Shown here: piece after piece, positions 1 through 7,034 of the stretch
Position numbering within the stretch: position 1 is the first letter of the stretch
How the letters are laid out: each line of letters opens with the position of its first letter
Assembly: GCA_964549505.1 (NCBI GenBank)
Contig: CAZJVD010000014.1
Coordinates: forward strand, 1 to 64,000
Reading direction: 5' to 3'
Origin: CAZJVD01 sp964549505
GTDB lineage: Bacteria; Bdellovibrionota; UBA1018; CAZJVD01
Length of the DNA: 64,000 nucleotides
Position numbers and translations under genes: made by a program
Notes under the pieces: generated by a model
Database searches by the model: none
Told to the model about the DNA's origin: nothing
Seen by the model: only the letters and a program-made list of their open reading frames with translations

Positions 1-43
1 GTGAGAAATTGATTCTATGCAAAATCGAGATGCCCCCCGTATT

Positions 44-63
44 GGGGAAGATCCCCTTTTTTT
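44..63 (+). terminator. Intrinsic terminator of a gene left of the window
   Basis: A 5-bp stem GGGGA/TCCCC with a 3-nt loop is followed directly by seven T on the + strand, a classic rho-independent terminator. It would end rightward transcription arriving from outside the window, just before the oppositely oriented tRNA-Cys. Confidence 0.7.
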
Positions 64-65
64 AA

Positions 66-141
66 TGGAGGTGACGGTGAGAATCGAACTCACAAAATAC
101 GGTTTTGCAAACCGTCCCGTTAGCCATTCCGGCACGTCACC
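66..141 (-). tRNA. tRNA-Cys (anticodon GCA)
   Basis: Read on the - strand this is a full cloverleaf of 76 nt. The acceptor stem GGTGACG/CGTCACC is perfect, the anticodon loop TTGCAAA gives GCA, and the discriminator base is U73, as expected for tRNA-Cys. The 3' CCA is encoded (complement of 66-68). No other gene lies within 75 bases on its 5' side. Confidence 0.96.
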
Positions 142-219
142 TTTGGAAACCGATCCACTATGGTTACCGAACCAGGCAAGAGGTTGTCAAACGCCCACGC
201 ATGTTCACCGCGAACTCTT

Positions 220-1065
220 TTATGTGGCCGAACCGTCCAAGAGCTGCTGGCAGCGCAGGATCGCAGGGAAAGCTTGTCCTAAGGACGTCTTTCCAAGTGC
301 CAGTGCACCCAGTGTTGCTTCGAGTTTTGCTCTTTCGTCTGCGGGCACCGACGAAGTGACTTGTTTGAGTTTAGTAAAAAGATCGAGTCCAATCTGCTTG
401 ACGGCTTCGGGGTCGTTCAGGGCTGTATTCGAGAATCCCGCTGAGAGAAGCGCCAACCAAATCTTCGGTGAGAGGCCTTTCGGTGTCTCGATGCGATGTC
501 TCGTGCGCAAAAAGCTCATGAACAAACGCGCGGCCTGGGGTGCTGGAATCAGCGCTTCTTCTGTCTCGTAGGCGAGTTCGCGAGCTTTCATGTGTGGAAG
601 CGGGATAGCTACATCGGACGAAATGCGATCGAAGAATCCCAATGTCATGTACTGAAGAGCCAGTCCAGCAGCGCGCCAACCGATCACGGTTCCGGCCGCA
701 CCTAGGCCGGCACCGGCGGCGACGCCGTGGTCGATAAAGTAGGCGCAGACTCCTCCGGCCACAGCGCCGAACGCGCCCAGCAGGAGCGCGTCGGGGACCG
801 TGACGGTATCCCGCCACGCAAGGCTTCGTCTCGGTTCGAGATCGCCGGCCTGACAGGTGCTCATCTGCGTCTCAACGATCGACCAAACGGACTGATTGGC
901 GATCTCCGAGAGCGGCTTACGATCGTTCACAAACGCAGCGAAACCATCGGCCGCGTTTCGAACATCGGCGACAGAGACATAGGACTCTTCGGCGCGGGTG
1001 ATCGGTTCCACCAACACGCTCGTAAAGCCGAATACAGACACAACCAACAAAACATCTTTTCTCAT
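220..1065 (-). CDS. Exported protein of unknown function with a glycine-rich hydrophobic segment
   Basis: A 281-residue protein that I do not recognise. The start is set at the ATG at 1065 because GGAG lies 6-7 bases upstream and the product then begins with a signal peptide (MRKDVLLVVSVFGF followed by a small-residue cleavage region). Starting 17 codons earlier would bury the signal. Around residues 90-130 there is a Gly/Ala-rich stretch (LLLGAFGAVAGGV, later AAGAGLGAAGTVIG) resembling a glycine-zipper or a pair of membrane segments. Residues 170-230 are helical and charged. It stands alone between tRNA-Cys and queE, on the same strand as both. Confidence 0.75.
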   Translation of the reverse strand: MRKDVLLVVSVFGFTSVLVEPITRAEESYVSVADVRNAADGFAAFVNDRKPLSEIANQSVWSIVETQMSTCQAGDLEPRRSLAWRDTVTVPDALLLGAFGAVAGGVCAYFIDHGVAAGAGLGAAGTVIGWRAAGLALQYMTLGFFDRISSDVAIPLPHMKARELAYETEEALIPAPQAARLFMSFLRTRHRIETPKGLSPKIWLALLSAGFSNTALNDPEAVKQIGLDLFTKLKQVTSSVPADERAKLEATLGALALGKTSLGQAFPAILRCQQLLDGSAT

Positions 1066-1179
1066 GGGGGACTCCATTTCGAAGCGGGTTTTACAATCGC
1101 CACGATCGAGACGCACGCTCAGGAGCTGACGGATTGACGCGGATTGTGTCAGTTTGTGCTGGTCAAGGTCGTACAGGCG

Positions 1180-1869
1180 TTAAACACCCGTGCGATTTCC
1201 CCAAAGGACTTTATGTGCCTGAAGTTGAAATCGAAACGGTAGGCCGTCTCGTAACATCGATTCAACGAGGGTCTGTGCGGTGATTCCATGAAACGTTCCG
1301 GGCGAAGTCTCATGAGGAAGAGCTGTCGAGAAAAGAATCTGCGAGACGGGGACGCGCGTTTTGGAGAGATCGGTTCTCCATCGCTTCGCCCATTCGTAAT
1401 CGTCGTTTGACGTGATGACGAATTTGATTTCGTCGCGCTCATCGAGAAGGCCAAGATTGGCACGTGTGGCGGCTTCGACTTTTGTGTTCCACATCCCGCT
1501 ACCGGGAGTTTTGATATCCAGGACGACGCGCGCCCAGGGTTTTACAGTCGAGATGTCGCGACCGCCGTGTGTTTCGATGTGCACGCGTTTTCCGAGGGCT
1601 GCGAACCGACGAACAAACTCGGGTAGGTTGATCTGTAAAAGCGGCTCACCTCCTGTGAAGAGAACATCGTCCGGAGTATTGGATGCAAAGATCGTTGTCG
1701 AGAGGGTTTCGAAATCGATGCGTTCGCCGCCGTAAAAAGCATGAGTCGAGTCGCAGTAAACACATCGGAGATCGCAACCTGTCAGGCGAACGAACCAAAA
1801 CGGAAGCCCGGTGAGCGAGGTCTCACCTTGAATGCTTTTAAAGATTTCGGAGACTACGAGGGAAAGCAC
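1180..1869 (-). CDS. queE: 7-carboxy-7-deazaguanine synthase QueE
   Basis: Radical SAM enzyme of 229 residues that converts 6-carboxy-5,6,7,8-tetrahydropterin to 7-carboxy-7-deazaguanine in the preQ0/queuosine pathway. The cluster-binding cysteines are C32, C36 and C39 in the CX3CX2C spacing (GCDLRCVYCD). The SAM-binding GGEP motif is at about 73-76, and the N-terminal EIFKSIQGE motif is typical of QueE. The start is a GTG at 1869, without a strong ribosome binding site. Other queuosine genes are not in the window. Upstream on the same strand are a strong hairpin and a c-di-GMP-I RNA, which may influence its transcription. Confidence 0.92.
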   Translation of the reverse strand: MLSLVVSEIFKSIQGETSLTGLPFWFVRLTGCDLRCVYCDSTHAFYGGERIDFETLSTTIFASNTPDDVLFTGGEPLLQINLPEFVRRFAALGKRVHIETHGGRDISTVKPWARVVLDIKTPGSGMWNTKVEAATRANLGLLDERDEIKFVITSNDDYEWAKRWRTDLSKTRVPVSQILFSTALPHETSPGTFHGITAQTLVESMLRDGLPFRFQLQAHKVLWGNRTGV

Positions 1870-1892
1870 GAAAATGGCTTACCAGAAATGGA

Positions 1893-1930
1893 CAGAGCCC
1901 GGAACCGACGTCCTGTCGGCCCGGGCTCTG
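1893..1930 (-). promoter_or_regulatory. Strong two-tier hairpin in the queE leader
   Basis: A 10-bp perfect outer stem (CAGAGCCCGG with CCGGGCTCTG) encloses a 5-bp inner stem (CCGAC/GTCGG). It ends about 24 bases before the queE start codon. There is no U-run, so it is not an ordinary intrinsic terminator. It could protect the 5' end of the queE mRNA or be part of a longer leader switch. The structure is seen directly; the role is inferred. Confidence 0.6.
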
Positions 1931-1938
1931 TATGGATT

Positions 1939-1967
1939 TAGAAGAGAAGGGGTCTGTAGGGGACCCC
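1939..1967 (-). terminator. Probable terminator of the c-di-GMP-I RNA
   Basis: On the - strand GGGGTC/GACCCC forms a 6-bp stem with a 7-nt loop, followed by TTCTCTTCTA. The U-tract is interrupted, so termination may be partial. If so, it would let some transcription run into queE. Confidence 0.55.
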
Positions 1968-2030
1968 CCCTTGAATAATTATGGCCTGAGCCGTTCGTGG
2001 CTCTGAAACGGTGCCTCCGTAACACCGACC

Positions 2031-2117
2031 TTTGGCAACCCGGCTGACATAGACTTCGGGGAGCGAGTCTTTAGTCCCGTGGCTTTGCGTGTTCGGCCTT
2101 TCGGCCGACTTGCCTTT
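2031..2117 (-). promoter_or_regulatory. c-di-GMP-I (GEMM-I) aptamer
   Basis: On the - strand the order of conserved parts matches the GEMM-I consensus. First is GGCAA, which pairs with a closing TTGCC. Next is a 6-bp stem TCGGCC/GGCCGA capped by a GAAA tetraloop, then the invariant ACGCAAAGCC. After that comes GGGACTAAAG...TATGTC, which matches the 11-nt tetraloop-receptor pattern (CTAAAG with TATG). The element ends in AGCCGGGTTGCC. The tetraloop and its receptor are both present, so the tertiary dock can form. It binds cyclic di-GMP in known members of the class. Confidence 0.88.
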
Positions 2118-2255
2118 TTCAAAGGGGGTAGGGGATTTACCCACCTCTTCACGGTTCACCTCGTGTGAGCCAAATTTTGTAACTTTTTCGTCTGCCGTTG
2201 CCACTTCCACACGTCCTGCTTCACGTTCCACTTAAGACAGCCGGTTCTATAATCT

Positions 2256-2302
2256 ATTATAGCGCATAGAGTCATGCAGTTACAGGTTGAGAAGTCCTGT
2301 AA
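2256..2302 (-). promoter_or_regulatory. Promoter of the c-di-GMP RNA with an inverted-repeat operator
   Basis: A perfect -10 box TATAAT (complement of 2256-2261) lies about 7 bases before the inferred RNA start. The -35 hexamer is weak. Over the -35 zone sits an inverted repeat TTACAGG-N9-CCTGTAA at 2280-2302, a plausible activator or repressor site. The same 120-base gap serves the divergent gene at 2382. Confidence 0.5.
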
Positions 2303-2381
2303 TATTGAATGGATACATCTTAAATAAACAAAGTCTTAACAATTGATTTTCTAGGCTTTTATCGTGTACTTATGAAGGTAG

Positions 2382-3467
2382 GTGATCTGTTTAAAACGTA
2401 CGATAGGGGCTCTTATTCTAGCGTTGTGCTCGAGCTGGGCGGGCGCGGCCGAAGAGGAGAACAGCATCGATCCGCAAGTTTTCAATCGAGAAGCGGTCTA
2501 TAACTTTGCGCTCAAGAGTTTAAAGCCCCTCCGTGTACAAAATCTCAGAGGTCGCATTTTCGTAAAGGCCTGGGCTCAGGAAAAAATTCGAGTCAAAGCT
2601 CTTTTACAAGTCGAGACGCTTCCGAACGGTGCGGACGCGGCCTTTCAGGCTATGGATGTGACGCTTCGAGATCGTCCCGGACGCTGGGAGTTGCTCGCGG
2701 TTTATGGCAAGGGCTTGCCGATGCGCCGGAAACTTGAGGAACGGAAAAACCCTGTGGCTTCGATCGATCTTGAAATCAGCGCTCCCGGTGGGTTGCCGCT
2801 TGAGATCGTTCAGGTAGGACAGCCGGTTGAAGTCGAGGGATGGAACGGCCCGATTGGAATTTTTGGTCCAGAAGGACAGGTATTTTTGCGCAACATCGAT
2901 ACACCTCTGGCGGAGATTAACTGTCCGGGTTGCAGTGCGACCATCAGTCGATTCAAGGGCGAACTCAAAATCATGGGTGGCGAGGGAACCGTGTTTCTCG
3001 AAGAGGTTTCAGGTCGTGACCTGTTCGTGCACACAACAGGCGGAAGCGTATCGGGTCGCAAGCTTCAGACGACGGGGGTTTTCGATCTCGGCGGAGGTAA
3101 TCTCAAGTTAACCGATGTGAGTGGGTCCGTGCAGTTTCAGACGAGATCGGGAAGTGTCGAACTTGAAGGAGTCAGTGGTTCGCTGAGTGGACGCACCGAG
3201 ACCGGTAGCCTGTCAGCGTTTGTTGAAAACTGGAAGTCCAGTGGTCGCGATTTTATTGAGAGCGACACAGGGCCGATCACACTGCATGTTGGAAAACTCG
3301 AGGCGATGGACTTTGATGTTCGGCCCGGGTTGGGCACGCTCGATCTCGATCCTATTTGGAATCCTGTCATAAAAAAAACCGAACGTAAGAGTGAGAACAC
3401 ATTGCGTGTGCACTCGCAATCCGGGGCGGTGAAAGTACTTTCGTGGAAGCCCGAAAAACGCGGCTAA
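2382..3467 (+). CDS. Exported beta-strand repeat protein (DUF4097-like)
   Basis: 361 residues with an N-terminal signal peptide (hydrophobic residues 8-20, cleavage near AGA-AEE). The rest alternates short beta strands with G/S/T turns: EVEGWNGPIGIFG, GELKIMGGEGTVFLEEVSG, TTGGSVSGRKL, SGSVELEGVSGSLSG, DTGPITLHVGKL. This is the right-handed adhesin-like repeat layout of DUF4097-type proteins. The start is a GTG at 2382 with GAAGG close upstream; no in-frame ATG is better. The last 25 bases overlap the next gene, so the two are probably co-transcribed. The molecular role is unknown; an envelope location is inferred from the signal. Confidence 0.7.
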   Translation: MICLKRTIGALILALCSSWAGAAEEENSIDPQVFNREAVYNFALKSLKPLRVQNLRGRIFVKAWAQEKIRVKALLQVETLPNGADAAFQAMDVTLRDRPGRWELLAVYGKGLPMRRKLEERKNPVASIDLEISAPGGLPLEIVQVGQPVEVEGWNGPIGIFGPEGQVFLRNIDTPLAEINCPGCSATISRFKGELKIMGGEGTVFLEEVSGRDLFVHTTGGSVSGRKLQTTGVFDLGGGNLKLTDVSGSVQFQTRSGSVELEGVSGSLSGRTETGSLSAFVENWKSSGRDFIESDTGPITLHVGKLEAMDFDVRPGLGTLDLDPIWNPVIKKTERKSENTLRVHSQSGAVKVLSWKPEKRG

Positions 3468-4396
3468 TCGTTCGTCTTTCGAGTTTGGGTGATGTTGTGC
3501 TGTCTTTAGCAGCCGTCGATCCAAGTTGGAAAACGACGTATGTTGTTTCGAAGCCCTATGGCGCGCTGATTCGAGGGCATCCGCATGTCGCGTCTGTGGT
3601 GGAGTTTGATCGTGCCGGTGGACTGCGGGAATGGTGGAGGCTCTCTCGAGAGCTCGCAGATCGGAAGTTTGATCAGGTTCTTGATCTTCATCGCAACTTG
3701 CGGTCGCGCATTTTGCGCCTGGCGTTTTTCGTCAAGGGCGCTTCGTCTCAGTTCAGAACGGTTTCGAAACAGCGGTTTCGTTTCTGGGCTTTTCTTTTTC
3801 TGAAGGAGAAACTTCTCCCGAGCTTGCGTCCGACCCGCTGGGTGGAGCGCTATTCTGAGATCGGCACGGGACACGCCGGTACTCGACCGTCGCTTGCGCA
3901 TCTTGTGAAATCTTCGGACAAGCGGGTCGCTGGACGGATGGGTCTGATGCCGTCGTCACGATGGCCGTCGAAGGAGTTTCCACTTTCATTGTGGAGGCAA
4001 GTAATCCAGAGCTGGCAGGGGCACGAATGGGTGCTGTTTGGTTTAGCTGACGATAAGGGTAGTCGATTGCTGAGTGCGGCTTTGCGGGCCGAGAATGCAG
4101 TTGTGATTGACGGTGTCGGGCAGTGGGATCTCGCGCAAACAGCGGAGAAGCTTGCGTCGTGCGAACGTCTTGTGTCGATCGACACGGGGCTTGCTCATAT
4201 TGCGGAAGCGGTGGGCACTCCTGTCGACATGTTCTTTGGTCCGACTCATCCTGATATGGGCTTTGGCCCGTGGCGCCCCGAAAGCCGCGTCTTCGGTCAC
4301 GCGCTCGGATGTCGCCCTTGCGGGCGGGATGGACGGCGGTGTTATCGTTTTTGGAGTAAACGAGCGTGTACAAAAAAAACTTTATTATTTGTTTAA
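3443..4396 (+). CDS. Glycosyltransferase family 9 (ADP-heptose:LPS heptosyltransferase-like)
   Basis: 317 residues with a GT-B fold signature. The N-terminal RLSSLGDVVLSLAAV (about 11-25) is the donor/acceptor-domain start seen in WaaF/WaaC enzymes. The C-terminal SIDTGLAHIAEAVGTPVDMFFGPT (about 245-270) is the matching GT9 motif. Such enzymes add heptose to lipid A-core on the cytoplasmic face of the inner membrane. It starts with GTG inside the previous gene. Only one GT9 is present here, so which core position it serves cannot be said. Confidence 0.85.
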   Translation: MEARKTRLIVRLSSLGDVVLSLAAVDPSWKTTYVVSKPYGALIRGHPHVASVVEFDRAGGLREWWRLSRELADRKFDQVLDLHRNLRSRILRLAFFVKGASSQFRTVSKQRFRFWAFLFLKEKLLPSLRPTRWVERYSEIGTGHAGTRPSLAHLVKSSDKRVAGRMGLMPSSRWPSKEFPLSLWRQVIQSWQGHEWVLFGLADDKGSRLLSAALRAENAVVIDGVGQWDLAQTAEKLASCERLVSIDTGLAHIAEAVGTPVDMFFGPTHPDMGFGPWRPESRVFGHALGCRPCGRDGRRCYRFWSKRACTKKTLLFV

Positions 4397-4416
4397 AGGA
4401 AGCGAAGTTTTAAAGA

Positions 4417-5991
4417 GTGAAACTCAAGGACCATTATGACTGGGTCGTGTTAGGCGACCATCCAGCGGCGCTGTTGAGCGGCAACCTCATGGCGAGTCTT
4501 GGATTTTCAGTTCTCATTTTGCCGACTCAGTCTCCGTTTACCAGTCGCCTTTCGAGGAGCGGTCAGTGCTTTGACCCAGAATCGAACCTGGTACCGGGTC
4601 TCGTGCGTGCGGCATCGCAAGGTGCGGGTACAGGTGTTCTTGCGCGCTGCTTGGGTCGCGTCGGCATTGCCGTTCAGAACGGCCCCGTGTTTGATCTCAG
4701 TCCCTACGCAGTTGCAGAACTGATCGGTACGGATTTTCGGTTTCCCGTGCAACGTGATCTCGCGCGCTTGCGTACCGGGTTGATATCGGAGTTTGGTGCG
4801 AACGACGCGAGTGTCGACGCGTGGATGCAGCGCCTGTCGCTTTCTGATCAAGAGACATTCGATTATTGGAAAAAAACTCTCACCAAGCCAGCGCGTATCG
4901 CGCGCCCCTTAGTGGAGCGATTCTTTAGGGGCACGCCTTATGCTCTAGGCCCCGCAAGTAAGAAGCACGATAAGGTTTTGAGGCCCGATCGATTCATCGG
5001 GGAACATGGTTCTCAGTTTCTTGCGACGCTATTGGCTCAAGGTGTTGGCCTTGCGCCAGGAAAAACGATGTCGGCGCGCGATTGGCCGTCGGCTCTCGCG
5101 TGGTTACGATCATCCGGACGTGTGCGTGGAGGACTAACCGCGTTTCGTCAGTTTCTGTTTAGCAATGCACGCACTTTAGGTGCGATGGTGCCTGCTGAAG
5201 TCGTTTGCCGAAAAATCTTCATCGAGAAGGGACGTTGGGTCGGAATTCAGGTTTCTCAGCACGGACGGATCGTGAGTGTCGGAGGAGGTCTCTTGGGTGA
5301 GGGGCTTTCAGAGGCCTACCGGCTTGCTCACTTTTCTCAGGCGCCGACGTACCGAAAACTCAAACCTATTCCGGAACCTTCCGCGTGGATCATGACCGCC
5401 GCGTTTTCGGTCCACGAAGAAGTGCTGCCGCCCGGCGCGTCTTCGCGAATCATTTGGAGTGACGGGAGTGCGTGGCCCATTGAGATCGAAACTGCCGATC
5501 CGACTGAGTATCGCCTTGGACCATCAAAAGAGCGGCTGATCTTTGCGCGTGTGCAGGTGCCGTGGAGTGCGCACACCTTGGAACCTGCGTTTCAGCGGCA
5601 GCTGTTCTCGCGTCTCTTCACGCAGCTCTGTCAGATCTTTCCTTTTTTGGAGTACCATGTCGTGCGCGTGTTTCCGGACTTCAGAAAACCGCTCGTGCCG
5701 CCGCCTCAGAGCGATGACGAAGTCGAGTACCGTGGAGACGCTTCGAGTGAGTTTCAGGAGGCATTTCCGTTTCGTAAGCTTGAAGACATACCGATTCAGC
5801 TTCGTGTTTATGACGGACGTGGCATCGGCTATCGGTCCGGCGTGAAGGGTCTGTATGTGGCTTCAAAAGAATCTGCCCCAGAGCTCGGGTTTTGGGGGCC
5901 TTACGTCGGTGCGCTTCGGTCTTGCGTTGCGTTTGCGCGCGAGTCCGGTCTGATGAACGAAGGTTTGCGCGCCGATATCTGGGATTTTTAA
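4417..5991 (+). CDS. Rossmann-type FAD-dependent oxidoreductase-like protein
   Basis: 524 residues. The N-terminus (YDWVVLGDHPAALLSGNLMASLG, then SVLIL) has the beta-alpha-beta layout of phytoene-desaturase/amine-oxidase flavoproteins. The usual GxGxxG is altered to G-D-H-P-A-A, so FAD binding is not assured. The C-terminal part (SGVKGLYVASKESAPELGFWGPYVGAL) resembles the closing FAD-contact strand of that superfamily. The start is a GTG at 4417. It sits between two glycosyltransferase genes with short gaps, so a role in modifying an envelope lipid or sugar is possible but not shown. Confidence 0.6.
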   Translation: MKLKDHYDWVVLGDHPAALLSGNLMASLGFSVLILPTQSPFTSRLSRSGQCFDPESNLVPGLVRAASQGAGTGVLARCLGRVGIAVQNGPVFDLSPYAVAELIGTDFRFPVQRDLARLRTGLISEFGANDASVDAWMQRLSLSDQETFDYWKKTLTKPARIARPLVERFFRGTPYALGPASKKHDKVLRPDRFIGEHGSQFLATLLAQGVGLAPGKTMSARDWPSALAWLRSSGRVRGGLTAFRQFLFSNARTLGAMVPAEVVCRKIFIEKGRWVGIQVSQHGRIVSVGGGLLGEGLSEAYRLAHFSQAPTYRKLKPIPEPSAWIMTAAFSVHEEVLPPGASSRIIWSDGSAWPIEIETADPTEYRLGPSKERLIFARVQVPWSAHTLEPAFQRQLFSRLFTQLCQIFPFLEYHVVRVFPDFRKPLVPPPQSDDEVEYRGDASSEFQEAFPFRKLEDIPIQLRVYDGRGIGYRSGVKGLYVASKESAPELGFWGPYVGALRSCVAFARESGLMNEGLRADIWDF

Positions 5992-6002
5992 GAGTTTCTC
6001 GC

Positions 6003-7034
6003 ATGAAGGTGTTGTTGTTTTATCCTGAGAAGCTGCCTCCAAAAAACTACGGTGGCGTTGAGCGCGTCGTCCTTTGGTTAGCGAAAGGACTTCAAGAGCT
6101 CGGACACGCAGTGTCCGTAGCGGCGCGCGAGGATTCGGTTCTCCCGAACGGCGCTTCGCTGGTGGGACTTCCTGCGAACGAAAAGAATGCAGCCGACGCC
6201 GCTCGCCGGGCTGGAGGTGCGTTTGACATCCTTCATGTTATGGCGCCACTGAGTGCGATGCAGGAGCAGGAGTTGCGGAACCGGTTTGGGTTACCCGTCA
6301 TCACCACGATTCATGGTAACGGTCGCAGCGGAGAGACATACTCGAGAAATGCAGTGTTTCTGAGCCGGAACCATGCTGAACGGCACGCTGCCAGTGAGTA
6401 CGTTCATAACGGTGTGGATCCCGCAGAGTGCCGGTTTCGTCCTGTGCGTGCTGCAACCGATCCACTCTTGTTTTTTTCTCGTACGCATCTCAAAACCAAG
6501 AATCTTCGCGGCGCCGTGACGCTTTGTCGCCGTCACGATCAACCGCTGATCGTGGGCGGTGGACAGCGACCGTATGGGTTGCGCGGGCGATTGGCTGTCG
6601 AATCCGCATGGAATCGATGGACGGGAAACCGGCGTTTTCGAGTGATGTGGACGGGCGAAGTGTCGGGCGCTCGCAAAGCAGAACTCTTTGAGCGTGCGCG
6701 GGCTTTTCTATTTCCAGTCCTGTGGGATGAGCCGTTCGGTTTAGTGGTTGTTGAAAGTCTTTTGGCTGGTACGCCAGTGATTGCATCGAGGCGCGGGAGT
6801 CTGACGGAGTTGATTCCAGACAGCGAGAAAAAAACTGGCCGTCTCTGCGAAACGCCTGAGGATTGGGATGCGGCTCTCCGATTGCCATTGGCCGACTTTG
6901 ATCCTGAAGCGTGCCGCGCGCACGCCTTGAAAAGTTTTACACATCGAACCATGGCGGAACGGTACGTGGCGCTGTATCGTAGAGTGATCGCAGGAGAGTA
7001 TTTGCAACCCCAGGCACCGGAGGTCGTTCCGTGA
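6003..7034 (+). CDS. Glycosyltransferase family 4
   Basis: 343 residues from the ATG at 6003, which is the natural GT-B start (MKVLLFYPEKLPPKNYGGVE). The acceptor domain shows GGVERVVLWLAKGL and TIHGN. The donor domain carries FPVLWDEPFGLVVVESLLAGTPVI (about 238-261), with the E-x7-E sugar-nucleotide motif of GT4 enzymes. The acceptor domain is somewhat short compared with typical 360-400-residue members. It follows the oxidoreductase-like gene by 11 bases and overlaps purB by 4 bases (GTGA), which implies translational coupling. Confidence 0.85.
   Translation: MKVLLFYPEKLPPKNYGGVERVVLWLAKGLQELGHAVSVAAREDSVLPNGASLVGLPANEKNAADAARRAGGAFDILHVMAPLSAMQEQELRNRFGLPVITTIHGNGRSGETYSRNAVFLSRNHAERHAASEYVHNGVDPAECRFRPVRAATDPLLFFSRTHLKTKNLRGAVTLCRRHDQPLIVGGGQRPYGLRGRLAVESAWNRWTGNRRFRVMWTGEVSGARKAELFERARAFLFPVLWDEPFGLVVVESLLAGTPVIASRRGSLTELIPDSEKKTGRLCETPEDWDAALRLPLADFDPEACRAHALKSFTHRTMAERYVALYRRVIAGEYLQPQAPEVVP

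Larger units (their letters stand above)
1939..2249 (-). ncRNA. Free-standing c-di-GMP-I riboswitch RNA (merRNA-like)
   Basis: About 310 nt transcribed leftward from a TATAAT promoter (2256-2261) to a hairpin with a loose U-tract. The central part is a c-di-GMP-I (GEMM-I) aptamer. About 130 nt precede the aptamer and about 60 nt separate it from the terminator hairpin. It contains no convincing gene, and the nearest coding start (queE) is about 160 nt past the aptamer, behind two hairpins. Bdellovibrio bacteriovorus makes an abundant orphan RNA of this class called merRNA, and this resembles it in arrangement. The alternative is an unusually long queE leader. Confidence 0.7.

Noticed and set aside
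371..817. Arg-rich frame antisense to the exported gene at 220-1065.
   Set aside because: An arginine- and serine-rich product fully inside a better-supported gene is a reading-frame shadow.
1893..1930. Hairpin before queE as a preQ1 riboswitch.
   Set aside because: queE is a common preQ1 target, but the hairpin has no A-rich tail pairing with its loop and no preQ1-I or -II core sequence.
1938..2231. A 97-codon open frame on the - strand inside the region upstream of queE.
   Set aside because: It runs through the invariant c-di-GMP-I aptamer parts and the terminator, has no ribosome binding site, and its product has no protein-like pattern. The region is better read as RNA.
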